Shown here piece after piece: positions 35,146-43,970 of a stretch of DNA of 64,000 nt (positions within the stretch are counted from its first letter, which is position 1; each line of letters starts with the position of its first letter). Source of the stretch: Pseudomonas putida NBRC 14164 (GTDB lineage: Bacteria > Pseudomonadota > Gammaproteobacteria > Pseudomonadales > Pseudomonadaceae). The stretch spans positions 5,202,501 through 5,266,500 of the forward strand of contig NC_021505.1 of NCBI RefSeq assembly GCF_000412675.1, in the 5' to 3' direction. The notes under the pieces were generated by a model. It ran no database searches. It saw nothing but the letters and a program-made list of their open reading frames with translations, and was not told the origin of the DNA. The position numbers and the translations under genes were made by a program.

Positions 35146-36474
35146 TCACCCGCGATTGAATGCGCCATGGCCATTCGGCAAGGCGGTGACGTTGTCGCCT
35201 ACCGGGTGGGCAAACTCATGAGGGGTAATACGGCCCGATCTGTTGGCATCAATGTAGTTACTCCACCACGCCATGATCAACCGACGCTGCTCCAGAAATT
35301 GGGCCTTGTGGATGTAAGCAGCGCGCACGCGGTTACGCTCCTGATGGCTCATCTGCCGTTCAATCGCTGCGTCCGTCCATAGCCCTGATTCGAGCAAGGC
35401 ACTACAAGCCATGGTCCTGAATCCATGCCCGCAAACGTCCTTGGTGGTGTCGTATCCCATATTGCGCAGCACCTGGTTAACCGTGTTCTCCGACAAGGGC
35501 TTCCAATACCTGTGATCACCGGGCAACACGAGTTCAGAGAAGCGATTCAAGCTGCGCAGCCGTTCAAGGATCTCGATGACTTGAGGCGACAGCGGCACTA
35601 TCTGAATGTCTCCACTCATCTTGGTCCCGCGCGTGGAATAGCGGACGCCTTCAATCGGCTTGCGGGTATCGGGGATTTCCCACATCGCTCGTTGCAGGTC
35701 GAATTCATCCCACCGCGCAAAGCGCAGTTCACTGGAGCGCACGAACACATGCAGCGTCAGCAGCACTGCGAGCCGGGTCAGCTCGCGACCGGTGTAGTTG
35801 TCGATTCGGTCCAACAGTTCAGGAAGGCGGTTTAGCGAGAGTGCAGGACGATGCACCGTACGCGGCGCTTGAATCGAGCCGGCCAGATCGAGCGCCGGAT
35901 TCTGAGTGATCTGCCGCGCCCGCTTCGCACCCCGCATGATCGTGGATAGATAGTTCTGCACACGCAGCGCTACATCCATGGTGCCGCGATCCTTGATCCG
36001 CTGGGTGACCTCAAGGAGATCATGGGTGTCGAGTTCAGCGATGGGCCGCTGACCAATCAGTGGAAACACGTGGGCACGCAACCTACTCAGCACCGTCTTG
36101 GCATGGCCCTCAGTCCACCGTCGAGACATTTCGACGTGCCACTCCAGAGCGACGGTTTCAAACAGAAGACTCGCCCGCTGAGCTGCGATCTTGGCCTTCT
36201 GCTTTTCTTCCATCGGATCAAGGTTGTCGAGCAACAGAGCTTTAGCCTCATCGCGCTTGATCCTCGCGACAGCCAACGAAACGATGGGGTATTTGCCGAT
36301 GATCAGCGTGCCTTCCTTGCCGTTGGGTTTGAAATACCGCAGCCGCCAAGTCTTCGAGCCACAGGGCGCGACATACAGGTACATACCCCCGCCGTCGAAC
36401 AGTTTGTAGGCGCGATCACGCGGTTTGGCCGTGCGGCATTTGAGGTCGCTGAGCGGAGTGGCTAGGCGTGGCAT
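35146..36474 (-). CDS. int: Tyrosine recombinase (P4-type integrase)
   Basis: The 442-residue integrase has the N-terminal DUF4102 arm-binding domain (SDLKCRTAKPRDRAYKLFDG to LIIGKYPIVSLAVARIKRDE) and a C-terminal catalytic domain. Catalytic parts are visible: the Arg in RSSELRFARWDEFDL, HGFR in VCGHGFRTMACSALLESG, the late His in RQMSHQERN, and the Tyr in RAAYIHKAQF. The frame is open to 36612, but the family start MPRLATPLSDLKCR and GGAGAACG upstream set the start at 36474. It lies 164 bases from the tRNA-Thr 3' end, its likely target. Confidence 0.95.
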   Translation of the reverse strand: MPRLATPLSDLKCRTAKPRDRAYKLFDGGGMYLYVAPCGSKTWRLRYFKPNGKEGTLIIGKYPIVSLAVARIKRDEAKALLLDNLDPMEEKQKAKIAAQRASLLFETVALEWHVEMSRRWTEGHAKTVLSRLRAHVFPLIGQRPIAELDTHDLLEVTQRIKDRGTMDVALRVQNYLSTIMRGAKRARQITQNPALDLAGSIQAPRTVHRPALSLNRLPELLDRIDNYTGRELTRLAVLLTLHVFVRSSELRFARWDEFDLQRAMWEIPDTRKPIEGVRYSTRGTKMSGDIQIVPLSPQVIEILERLRSLNRFSELVLPGDHRYWKPLSENTVNQVLRNMGYDTTKDVCGHGFRTMACSALLESGLWTDAAIERQMSHQERNRVRAAYIHKAQFLEQRRLIMAWWSNYIDANRSGRITPHEFAHPVGDNVTALPNGHGAFNRG

Positions 36475-36638
36475 AGGGGTACGTTCTCCATACAGGAAAG
36501 ACGCTGTACCCCAAAAATACCCCCGGTTATTGGGGATTTTGTTGGTTCCCGAAGGAGGTTCGTGGAAATTAAAAACCGGCCAGAAGGCCGGTTTAGAGGG
36601 CTTCCAAAGCATTCAGCGGAATGCAGTGGAGCTGGATG

Positions 36639-36714
36639 TGGTGCCGGAGACAGGAATCGAACCTGCGACCTTCGCGTTACGAGTGCGCTGCTCTACCGAC
36701 TGAGCTACACCGGC
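36639..36714 (-). tRNA. tRNA-Thr (CGT)
   Basis: The 76-base gene folds as a cloverleaf with GCTC/GAGC D stem, anticodon loop CTCGTAA (anticodon CGT, reading ACG), T loop TTCGATT and encoded CCA. The acceptor stem has one T-T mismatch (6:67) and the anticodon stem an A-C mismatch at its base (31:39). It is the probable insertion target of the island, with its 3' end facing the integrase. Confidence 0.93.
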
Positions 36715-36785
36715 GTGTAGCGCAACGTACCACTGCTCACACCCGCAACGCAAACCCCTGTTTCCGCTGGTTTATTGCCCTGCCC

Positions 36786-37196
36786 TCAAGCCCCCTTGCA
36801 CCCCTTGGGCGCCAGGTCTTCCTGGATGTCGGTGGTGCACGCCCAGCCGCTGGCCGAGCGGGTCAGGGTCAGTGCCTTGCCCAGCACGTTGGCCGGGGCA
36901 TCCACCAGCGTGCAAGCAATGCTGCCGCTGCCATCTGCCGCCTTGCCGCTAGCGGTGATCGCACAATGCGCGGTCGCCGGCTGGCCACCCAGTTCGGCCA
37001 CGGCCGCTACGTCTTTCCCGTCATTCAACCGCAGGTCCATCGCCGTCTTCAGCGCGCTGATTTCCAGCAGGCCGGCCGCGGCCTTGGAGCGTGCCTGGTG
37101 GTTGGTGTACATCGGTAAGGCGATGGTCGCCAGAATGCCGATGATCGCGACAACGATCATCAGTTCGATCAGGGTGATACCGCGTTGCCCTTTCAT
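36786..37196 (-). CDS. pilA: Type IV major pilin PilA
   Basis: The 136-residue prepilin has a short leader MKGQRG, cleavage before Ile, and the conserved N-terminal helix ITLIELMIVVAIIGILATIA with Glu at +5. Two cysteines near the C-terminus (WACTTDIQED..KGC) could form the pilin disulfide loop. The first mature residue is Ile rather than the usual methylated Phe. AAGGAAAGATGTTC gives eight-base spacing to this ATG; one six bases upstream is too close. It is divergent from pilC. PilB is missing from the usual place. Confidence 0.93.
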   Translation of the reverse strand: MKGQRGITLIELMIVVAIIGILATIALPMYTNHQARSKAAAGLLEISALKTAMDLRLNDGKDVAAVAELGGQPATAHCAITASGKAADGSGSIACTLVDAPANVLGKALTLTRSASGWACTTDIQEDLAPKGCKGA

Positions 37197-37412
37197 GAAC
37201 ATCTTTCCTTTTTGATTCGCTTACACATTGAGGTGGGTTGCGCCCCAACCGGCAGCGGCGCAGTAGGCCTGAACAGACACCTTTTGTCACCCCTGCCCGC
37301 TTGGGCGTCATCTTCGCTGAACTACTCTAGTGAGCATCACGGACGCGCGCCCTTGCATGGAGGCGGCAAGCTGTTTCCAGGCTTGTCGCCGGGGCAGAAA
37401 AAGGACCTTTGC

Positions 37413-38621
37413 ATGACTTCAACTTCACTGCTTTACAGCTGGCATGGCACGGACGCCAACGGCACGCCGGTCAGCGGCCAAACGCCTGGGCGCAGCCCGG
37501 CTTATGTGCGCGCCGGGCTGATTCGCCAAGGCATCACGGTAGCTAGTTTGCGGCCGGCCAGCGGGCTGGCGTTCAGTTTGCCGAAGCGGCGGGTGAAGGC
37601 GGACCCGGCGGGGTTCAGCCGGCAGTTGGCGACCTTGCTCAAGGCCGGGGTGCCGCTGTTGCAGGCGTTCGAGGTGATGGGGCGCAGTGGTTGCGATGCG
37701 GCGCAGGCGGCGTTGCTGAGTAGATTGAAACAGGATGTGGCCTCGGGCCTGGGGCTGGCGGATGCGTTGCAGCGTCACCCGGGATGGTTTGATGCGTTGT
37801 ACTGCAACCTGGTGCGGGTAGGTGAGCAGTCCGGCACGCTGGACCGGCAGCTGGAGCAACTGGCGGGCATGCTGGAACAGCACCGGGCGCTGCACAAGAA
37901 GGTGCGCAAGGCGATGGTCTATCCGCTGCTGCTGTTGCTGACGGGGCTGGGGGTGTCGGCGATCTTGTTGCTGGAGGTAATCCCGAAATTCGAAAGCATG
38001 TTCTCGGGCATGGGCGCGGCGTTGCCGGCATTTACCCAATGGGTGATCGACTTGTCCACAGGGCTGAGCCGGTGTGCGCCGCTGTTGCTGATGATAGGGG
38101 TGGTGCTGGGTTTGGCCGTGCGCCAGCTGTATCGGCAGCATGCGCCAGCGCGCCTGTGGATATCTCGGCGGGTGCTGGGCTTGCCGGTGTTCGGCAAGTT
38201 GCTGAGGGAGGCGGCCTTGGCGCGGTTTGCGCGTAGCCTGGCAACGTCGTATGGCGCCGGGGTGCCGTTGCTGGATGCGCTGGGCACGGTGGCCAGGGTG
38301 ACCGGGGGCGAGCTGCACGAGCAAGCGGTGTTGCGGCTACGCCAGGGCATGGCCAACGGGCAAGGGCTGAACCAGGCGATGGCGGGCGAGTTGCTGTTCC
38401 CACCGCTGCTGGTGCAGCTGACCGCCATCGGGGAGTCCAGTGGCACGCTGGACCAGATGCTGGAAAAAGCCGCCAGCCATTACGAGGAACAGGTCAGCCA
38501 GGCGCTGGACCAGTTGACCAGCCTGCTGGAGCCGGCCATCGTGCTGATCCTGGGCCTGCTGGTGGGTGGCCTGGTGGTGGCGATGTACCTGCCGATCTTC
38601 CAGTTGGGTAGCTTGATCTGA
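37413..38621 (+). CDS. pilC: Type IV pilus inner-membrane platform protein PilC
   Basis: This 402-residue GspF-family protein has two repeated GspF domains (FSRQLATLLKAGVPLLQAFE and FARSLATSYGAGVPLLDALG) and three transmembrane helices (LLLLLTGLGVSAILLLEVIP and VLILGLLVGGLVVAMYLPIF among them). It anchors the pilus motor ATPases at the inner membrane. AAAGGACC precedes the ATG. The longer open frame to 37185 has no support. pilD follows two bases after the stop codon. Confidence 0.95.
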   Translation: MTSTSLLYSWHGTDANGTPVSGQTPGRSPAYVRAGLIRQGITVASLRPASGLAFSLPKRRVKADPAGFSRQLATLLKAGVPLLQAFEVMGRSGCDAAQAALLSRLKQDVASGLGLADALQRHPGWFDALYCNLVRVGEQSGTLDRQLEQLAGMLEQHRALHKKVRKAMVYPLLLLLTGLGVSAILLLEVIPKFESMFSGMGAALPAFTQWVIDLSTGLSRCAPLLLMIGVVLGLAVRQLYRQHAPARLWISRRVLGLPVFGKLLREAALARFARSLATSYGAGVPLLDALGTVARVTGGELHEQAVLRLRQGMANGQGLNQAMAGELLFPPLLVQLTAIGESSGTLDQMLEKAASHYEEQVSQALDQLTSLLEPAIVLILGLLVGGLVVAMYLPIFQLGSLI

Positions 38622-38623
38622 AC

Positions 38624-39490
38624 ATGACTTTATGGACTTTGCTGGCTGAGCAGCCGGCGTACTTCCTTACCCTGGCCACGGTGCTCGGCTTGCTGGTGGG
38701 CAGCTTTCTCAACGTGCTGGTGTATCGCCTGCCGATCATGCTGGAGCGCCAATGGCAGCGTGAGGCGCAGGAGGTATTGGGGCTGCCGCTTGCGCAACAC
38801 GAACGGTTCGACCTGTGCCTGCCGGCATCCCGCTGCCCGCACTGCGCGCATCAGATTCGCGCGTGGGAGAACATTCCGGTGCTCAGCTACCTGGCGTTGA
38901 GCGGGCGGTGCTCAGCCTGCAAAGGCCGTATCAGCCCGCGCTACCCGCTGGTCGAGATAGCCAGCGCGCTGCTGTCGCTGGTGGTGGCCTGGCGTTTTGG
39001 CGCTTCGGCCGAGGCGTTGCTGGCACTGCCGCTCACGTGGTGCCTGTTGGCCCTGAGCCTGATCGATGCGGACCACCAATTGCTGCCGGATGTGCTGGTG
39101 CTGCCGATGCTGTGGCTTGGGCTGATCGTGAACGCCTTTGGCCTGTATGTGCCACTGGCCGACGCGTTGTGGGGCGCAGTGGCCGGGTACCTCAGCCTGT
39201 GGACGGTGTACTGGGTGTTCAAGCTGGTCACCGGCAAGGAAGGCATGGGCTACGGCGACTTCAAGCTGATGGCGCTGATCGGGGCCTGGGGCGGTTGGCA
39301 GGTGCTGCCGTTGACGCTGCTGCTGTCGTCGGTGGTGGGGGCGCTGGTTGGCCTGTGCCTGCTGCGTTTGCGCCGGTATGCGATGGGCACGGCGATACCG
39401 TTTGGCCCTTATCTGGCGATTGCGGGGTGGATTGCTGTGCTCTGGGGTGATGAAATATACGCCTCTTACATGCAACTGCTTGGATACTGA
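38624..39490 (+). CDS. pilD: Prepilin peptidase / N-methyltransferase PilD
   Basis: The 288-residue inner-membrane aspartyl protease cuts prepilin leaders and methylates the new N-terminus. The cytoplasmic zinc-binding loop has two CxxC pairs (SRCPHCAHQI and GRCSACKGR). The catalytic aspartates lie in SLIDADHQLLPD and MGYGDFKLMALIG. Eight hydrophobic helices fit the family. It is two bases from pilC and overlaps coaE by one base, so pilC-pilD-coaE-yacG is one operon. It could serve the local pilins and any type II secretion system elsewhere. Confidence 0.96.
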   Translation: MTLWTLLAEQPAYFLTLATVLGLLVGSFLNVLVYRLPIMLERQWQREAQEVLGLPLAQHERFDLCLPASRCPHCAHQIRAWENIPVLSYLALSGRCSACKGRISPRYPLVEIASALLSLVVAWRFGASAEALLALPLTWCLLALSLIDADHQLLPDVLVLPMLWLGLIVNAFGLYVPLADALWGAVAGYLSLWTVYWVFKLVTGKEGMGYGDFKLMALIGAWGGWQVLPLTLLLSSVVGALVGLCLLRLRRYAMGTAIPFGPYLAIAGWIAVLWGDEIYASYMQLLGY

Positions 39491-40113
39491 TGGCCACTGC
39501 AGCCTTTACCCCCTGGATTCTCGGCCTGACCGGCGGCATTGGTAGCGGCAAGAGCGCTGCTGCCGAGCGCTTTGTCGAGCTTGGCGTGCACCTGGTCGAC
39601 GCCGACCAGGCGGCGCGCTGGGTTGTCGAACCTGGCCGCCCGGCCCTGGCCAGCATCGTCGAGCGCTTCGGCCCGGGTGTGTTGCAGGCGGACGGCCAGC
39701 TTGATCGCGCCGCCTTGCGCCAGCTGATCTTCGCCGACCCGGCGCAGCGCAAATGGCTGGAGCAACTGCTGCACCCGCTGATCGGGCAAGAGATTTTCAG
39801 CTACCTGGCCAAGGCGCAGTCGCCGTATGCGGTGTACGTGTCTCCGCTGCTGATCGAATCGGGCCAGTACCACAAGACCCAGCGCGTGCTGGTGATCGAT
39901 GCGCCGCAGGAGCTGCAAATAGCCCGTACCCTGGCGCGGGACAACACCAGTGCCGAACAGGTGCAGGCGATTCTGCAGGCCCAGCTGGCCCGTGAGGAAC
40001 GCCTGCGCCATGCCGATGATGTGGTGGTCAACAACGGCGACCTGGCCGCGCTGCATGAGCAGATTGACCGCCTGCACCACTTTTACCTGACTTTGAAAGG
40101 AGGCCAGCCATGA
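39490..40113 (+). CDS. coaE: Dephospho-CoA kinase
   Basis: The 207-residue kinase carries out the last step of coenzyme A synthesis. The P-loop GLTGGIGSGKSAAAERF is at residues 11-27, and VDADQAARWVVEPG follows as the substrate-binding region. Length is typical. Its ATG overlaps the pilD stop codon (TGATG), and its stop overlaps the yacG start (ATGA), so translation is coupled across the operon. Confidence 0.97.
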   Translation: MATAAFTPWILGLTGGIGSGKSAAAERFVELGVHLVDADQAARWVVEPGRPALASIVERFGPGVLQADGQLDRAALRQLIFADPAQRKWLEQLLHPLIGQEIFSYLAKAQSPYAVYVSPLLIESGQYHKTQRVLVIDAPQELQIARTLARDNTSAEQVQAILQAQLAREERLRHADDVVVNNGDLAALHEQIDRLHHFYLTLKGGQP

Positions 40114-40310
40114 GCCAGCCGTTGACCGTCGATTGCCCTACTTGTGGCGCACCTGTGGAATGGGCCGAGAAAAGCGCGTTCCGGCCGTTTTGTTCGGACC
40201 GCTGCAAACTGATCGACCTGGGGGCCTGGGCAGCCGAGGAGCACAAGATTGCGGGGTCGGAAGAGTCCGAAGATGAGCTGTATTCGGGGGACCTGGAGCC
40301 GCGGCACTGA
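40110..40310 (+). CDS. yacG: DNA gyrase inhibitor YacG
   Basis: This 66-residue zinc-finger protein has four cysteines in CPTCGAPVEW and FCSDRCKLIDLGAWAAEEHK, the YacG pattern. It binds GyrB and blocks gyrase binding to DNA. The tail is acidic (SEESEDELYSGDLEPRH). The start overlaps coaE in an ATGA, and GGAGG lies upstream. The coaE-yacG pairing is common in gammaproteobacteria. Confidence 0.96.
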   Translation: MSQPLTVDCPTCGAPVEWAEKSAFRPFCSDRCKLIDLGAWAAEEHKIAGSEESEDELYSGDLEPRH

Positions 40311-40330
40311 GCTGATTGCAAGGCGGCTGT

Positions 40331-40483
40331 GCCGGCCCTTTCGCGGGTGAACCCGCTCCCACAAATATAGCGCGTGCCCGAAACGTGCGCGGTACCTGTG
40401 GGAGCGGGCAAGCCCGTGAAGCAGGCGGCGCAGTGGATGGCACGGGCTTCGCCCGTGTTCGCGGGCATGCCCGCTCCCACAGG
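40331..40483. repeat. Cluster of three REP elements
   Basis: Three copies of the GGAGCGGGCAAGCCCG type lie in alternating orientation between convergent genes (yacG and the permease gene). An ATGGCACGGGCTTCGCCCGTG hairpin lies between the second and third. Confidence 0.85.
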
Positions 40484-40546
40484 TATGGCGCAGGGGTTGG
40501 AGGCGATGCGTCAGGTTTTAGATGTGATGGCAGAGCCGCCGCATGA

Positions 40547-41230
40547 TCACCGCTCATCGTCCTTCCAGGGCGCCTGCAGATACCGTGTGCGGTTGAAGGT
40601 TTCCAGCCACTCCGGGCAAAACACCACCAGCGCACTGATCACCATGCCGTTGATGAACGCCTCGGGGAACATCATCAGCCACAGGTAGCCGACAAAGTCG
40701 CTGAGCCACTCCGGCAGGGCAAAACGCCCGTCCAGCCACAACAACCCTAGCGCCGCTGGTACGCAAACCAGCACGGTGAGCGCTGCCGGGAAGAACCCCG
40801 AACAGAAGATATAAACGAACAGGTTTCGCGGCTGGGCGCGCTCGACCACTATCGCGCACACCTCGGTAATCAGCACCGGCAAACCAATCAGCAACAAGCC
40901 GTTCACCCCGAGCGCCGCCAGGTCCTGTCGCCCTAACGCCAGCAAGCCAAGTTGGGCCATGAACCCGCCCAGCACCGCCAGCGGCCAGTCCAGCAACAGG
41001 GTGACCGCGGTCATGCCAATAAAGTGGTACGACACCCCGGTATCAAAATCGCGCCTCACCAGCCACAGCGCGAACAGGCAGAAAACCGTGCCAAACAGCA
41101 AATGCTGGCGGCGCCGGTCGGTGAACAGTTCAACCCAGCGAACCCGGCTTACCGCCCAGATCAGCAACGGCACAAAACCCAGCCAGCCAAGAGTAAGGGT
41201 GGTGCCGGACAACACCTGCGCGCTGATCAC
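40547..41230 (-). CDS. Energy-coupling-factor-type transporter permease (CbiM-like)
   Basis: The 227-residue protein has seven or so hydrophobic helices, with the conserved block RRDFDTGVSYHFIGMTAVTL and a late LMMFPEAFINGMVISALVVF. CbiM-like proteins take part in cobalt or nickel uptake. I see no ATPase or His-rich N-terminus here, so the ion is not settled. I choose the GTG at 41230 because AAAGGG precedes it; the ATG at 41254 has no visible site. Regulation is not evident. Confidence 0.78.
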   Translation of the reverse strand: MISAQVLSGTTLTLGWLGFVPLLIWAVSRVRWVELFTDRRRQHLLFGTVFCLFALWLVRRDFDTGVSYHFIGMTAVTLLLDWPLAVLGGFMAQLGLLALGRQDLAALGVNGLLLIGLPVLITEVCAIVVERAQPRNLFVYIFCSGFFPAALTVLVCVPAALGLLWLDGRFALPEWLSDFVGYLWLMMFPEAFINGMVISALVVFCPEWLETFNRTRYLQAPWKDDER

Positions 41231-41447
41231 CTGAACAATACCCTTTGCAGCCATGTGGATAAGATCGAGTCTACACCCATTCTCCCTTTCCTTCGGCTGC
41301 GGTGGATTAGTGCCCTCATTCGATCCAGGAAGCATCGGTCAAGCCCGAAGAAATCGGGCGCACCTGTGCAAGCGTTGTCGGTACTGGGCTGATTCCCACG
41401 CTTAAACAGCATCTTACCGTCATCGATTAGCGGCTAAGCTTGTCTGC

Positions 41448-42077
41448 ATGGATGACTCAGACTACCTGCGCCTGCTTACCATCCAGGCCGAGCAAGCTAA
41501 CGCCTTTCTCTCCAACGCCCGCAAGTGGGAGCGGGAGCGTTGGGTGTGCCAGCGACTATTGCAGGGGTTGAACATCCCCTACCGCAGCGAGGACTTCACC
41601 CCGGCCGGGCAAGAGCCGCCGGATGTGCTGTTCCGCGATGCGGCCTTTGAGGTGTTTTTCGTGCTCGACGAGGGGCGTCGGCTGAACGATGAGTGGCGCG
41701 AAGAGCTGCAGCGCCGGCGCAGTGCGTTTTCCCTGGCACAACTGGTGCGCCGTGAAGCGCGCCCACGGCGTATCAGTGCCACCGAGCTGCTGGCGCGCCT
41801 GGCGCCTACCTTGCGCAAGAAAGCGCACAACTACCGGGAACGCGGGCTGGAGCTGAACGAGCTGGACATCATCGCCTTCTCCAGCCTCAAGCGCGAAGTG
41901 CTCGACCTCAACACCCACTTCCCGCCGCCCACCGAATACCTGCGCCAGGGCTGGCGCTCGTTGTCGCTGGTGGGGCCGACGTTTGCCCGGGTGCTGTTCG
42001 CCCACCCCGACGCGCCAGACTTCCTGCGTGGCAACCTGGGGCGCAGCATTGTTTTTGATGTGGGCATCAGTCTTTGA
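41448..42077 (+). CDS. DUF1780 family protein
   Basis: This 209-residue soluble protein starts MDDSDYLRLLTIQAEQANAF. It carries the DUF1780 pattern ARKWERERWVCQRLLQGLNI, then PPDVLFRDAAFEVFFVLDEG. The D..E spacing (PPDVLF..AFEVFFV) resembles the core of PD-(D/E)XK nucleases, but this is inference. The family is restricted mainly to Pseudomonas and relatives. It is divergent from the permease gene and lies upstream of a DUF3094 gene. Confidence 0.88.
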   Translation: MDDSDYLRLLTIQAEQANAFLSNARKWERERWVCQRLLQGLNIPYRSEDFTPAGQEPPDVLFRDAAFEVFFVLDEGRRLNDEWREELQRRRSAFSLAQLVRREARPRRISATELLARLAPTLRKKAHNYRERGLELNELDIIAFSSLKREVLDLNTHFPPPTEYLRQGWRSLSLVGPTFARVLFAHPDAPDFLRGNLGRSIVFDVGISL

Positions 42078-42210
42078 TCCAGTGCAGCGAGTGTTTGCGA
42101 TGGCGTACACTCGGCGCCAGAGATAGAAAGCATTATCATTTGTTTCAAAGCGCCTGCACGAACGCTGTAGCGTTTGCGCAGTCACAAACGTCTACCTGAC
42201 GAGGCCCACC

Positions 42211-42384
42211 ATGACCAGCCGCCTGAACCCGGAAGATCAGCGTCGTGTCGATGAGTATCTGCGAGCCCCCCAGCACCAAGTCGAGCGCAGGCCATTCCGG
42301 CCGTGGCTGCTCCTTGTGCTGGTGGTGGCCGTGACCATCGGGTTGGGTCTCATCAGCCGCCTGCTGAGTGGACTGGTGCTATGA
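42211..42384 (+). CDS. DUF3094 family small membrane protein
   Basis: The 57-residue protein starts MTSRLNPEDQRRVDEYLRAP and ends in one transmembrane helix (PWLLLVLVVAVTIGLGLISR). The soluble part is basic and acidic mixed. GACGAGGC precedes the ATG. DUF3094 genes sit directly before ndh in Pseudomonas, as here (84 bases), which suggests a shared transcript. No function is known. Confidence 0.88.
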   Translation: MTSRLNPEDQRRVDEYLRAPQHQVERRPFRPWLLLVLVVAVTIGLGLISRLLSGLVL

Positions 42385-42468
42385 GCTGCTTCGCGCTCGC
42401 CCTCCCCTCGTGCAGTTTGCGGCCGGCCCAAAGGGCCACGAATTCCGTAAACCTTATGAGATATCCCC

Positions 42469-43764
42469 ATGACTCATCGCATCGTGATTGTCGGCGGCGG
42501 CGCCGGCGGCCTGGAACTGGCGACCCGCCTGGGTAAAAGCCTGGGCAAGCGCAAGCAGGCCGACATCACCCTGGTCGACGCCAACCTCACGCACATCTGG
42601 AAGCCACTGCTGCACGAAGTGGCCGCCGGCTCGCTGAACTCCTCGGAAGACGAACTGAACTACGTGGCCCAGGCCAAGTGGAACCACTTCAACTTCCAGC
42701 TGGGGCGCATGAGCGGCCTGGACCGTGAGGGCAAGCAGATTCAACTGGCCGCCACCCTCGATGATGAGGGCCGCGAGCTGTTGCCTGCGCGCACCCTGGG
42801 CTACGACACCCTGGTCATTGCCGTGGGTTCCAACACCAACGACTTCGGTACCTTGGGCGCGGCGCAGCATTGCCTGTTCCTCGACACGCGCAAGCAGGCC
42901 GAGCGCTTCCATCAGCAGTTGCTCAACCACTACCTGCGCGCCCACGCCGGCGACGTGGCCAGCGAGCAGATCAGCGTAGCCATCGTCGGCGCCGGTGCCA
43001 CCGGTGTGGAACTGGCGGCCGAGCTGCACCACGCCGCCCACGAGCTGGCGGCTTATGGCCTGGACCGCATCCAGCCCAAGGACATGCACATCACCATCAT
43101 CGAGGCAGGCCCACGCGTGCTGCCGGCGCTGCCGGAGCGCATCAGCGTGCCGGTGCACAAGACCCTGGAAAAACTCGGGGTGAAGGTGATGACCAACGCG
43201 GCTGTCAGTGAAGTGACCGAGGACGGCCTGAAAACCAAGGACGGCGAGGTGATCCAGGCCAGCCTGAAAGTGTGGGCGGCGGGTATTCGTGCGCCGGGCT
43301 TCCTGAAGGACATCGATGGGCTGGAAACCAACCGCATCAACCAGCTGGTGGTGCGCCCTACCCTGCAGACCACCCGCGACGACAACATCTTCGCCTTCGG
43401 TGACTGCGCCGCCTGCCCGCAACCGGGTAGCGACCGCAATGTGCCGCCACGTGCCCAGGCGGCACACCAGCAGGCTTCGATGCTGGCGCAAAGCCTGAAG
43501 GCGCGCCTGGAGAACAAGACGCTGCCGACCTACGAGTACAAGGACTACGGCTCGCTGGTGTCGCTGTCGCGCTTCTCGGCGGTGGGCAACCTGATGGGTA
43601 ACCTGATGGGCAGCGTGAAGCTGGAAGGCTGGCTGGCGCGGATGTTCTACGTGTCGCTGTACCGCATGCACCAGATGGCGTTGTACGGGTTCTTCCGCAC
43701 GGCGTTGATGATGCTGGGGAGCAAGATTGGCCGGGGTACCGAGCCACGCCTGAAGCTGCACTGA
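42469..43764 (+). CDS. ndh: Type II NADH:quinone oxidoreductase
   Basis: The 431-residue flavoprotein passes electrons from NADH to quinone without pumping protons. Two Rossmann motifs are present: IVGGGAGGLELATRLG at the start for FAD and VAIVGAGATGVELAAEL at the middle for NADH. The C-terminal region (FYVSLYRMHQMALYGFFRT) is amphipathic and would bind the membrane. The start follows ATATCCCC, a weak site. It lies downstream of the DUF3094 gene. Confidence 0.95.
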   Translation: MTHRIVIVGGGAGGLELATRLGKSLGKRKQADITLVDANLTHIWKPLLHEVAAGSLNSSEDELNYVAQAKWNHFNFQLGRMSGLDREGKQIQLAATLDDEGRELLPARTLGYDTLVIAVGSNTNDFGTLGAAQHCLFLDTRKQAERFHQQLLNHYLRAHAGDVASEQISVAIVGAGATGVELAAELHHAAHELAAYGLDRIQPKDMHITIIEAGPRVLPALPERISVPVHKTLEKLGVKVMTNAAVSEVTEDGLKTKDGEVIQASLKVWAAGIRAPGFLKDIDGLETNRINQLVVRPTLQTTRDDNIFAFGDCAACPQPGSDRNVPPRAQAAHQQASMLAQSLKARLENKTLPTYEYKDYGSLVSLSRFSAVGNLMGNLMGSVKLEGWLARMFYVSLYRMHQMALYGFFRTALMMLGSKIGRGTEPRLKLH

Positions 43765-43767
43765 CAG

Positions 43768-43895
43768 GCACCCGCTCCTGCAGGCCATGCACTGACCTGT
43801 AGGAGCAGCCTTGTGCTGCGAAGAGGCCATTACCCGCAGAGAAAATCTTTTACCGTACCGGCCCTTTCGCAGCACAAGGCTGCTCCTACAAGGGC
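43768..43895. repeat. REP cluster downstream of ndh
   Basis: A short CCCGCTCCTGCAGG element is followed by an inverted pair of TAGGAGCAGCCTTGTGCTGCG elements, ending about 75 bases before the tRNA operon. Confidence 0.8.
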
Positions 43896-43930
43896 CTGTG
43901 TAGCGGTAAGAGGTGGGTTAAATTTGAGGC

Positions 43931-43964
43931 AAAAGAAAAAGGGCATCTCTTTCGAGATGCCCTT
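43931..43964 (-). terminator. Terminator of the tRNA operon
   Basis: AAGGGCATCTC and GAGATGCCCTT form an 11-base stem with a four-base loop, followed on the minus strand by a T-rich tail. It follows the last tRNA-Lys, and a near copy lies at 44136-44168. Confidence 0.88.
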
Positions 43965-43970
43965 TATTCA

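Larger units (their letters stand above)
29949..36653. mobile_element. Probable tRNA-Thr integrative island (about 6.7 kb)
   Basis: The right boundary is the tRNA-Thr 3' end with a tyrosine recombinase directly beside it, the standard layout of tRNA islands. The left boundary is proposed from the imperfect tRNA-end copy. Inside are AT-rich genes unlike the GC-rich host, an IS1182-like remnant and a broken integrase-domain gene. There are no conjugation, replication or phage structural genes, so it would be a satellite-like or decayed element. Confidence 0.5.
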
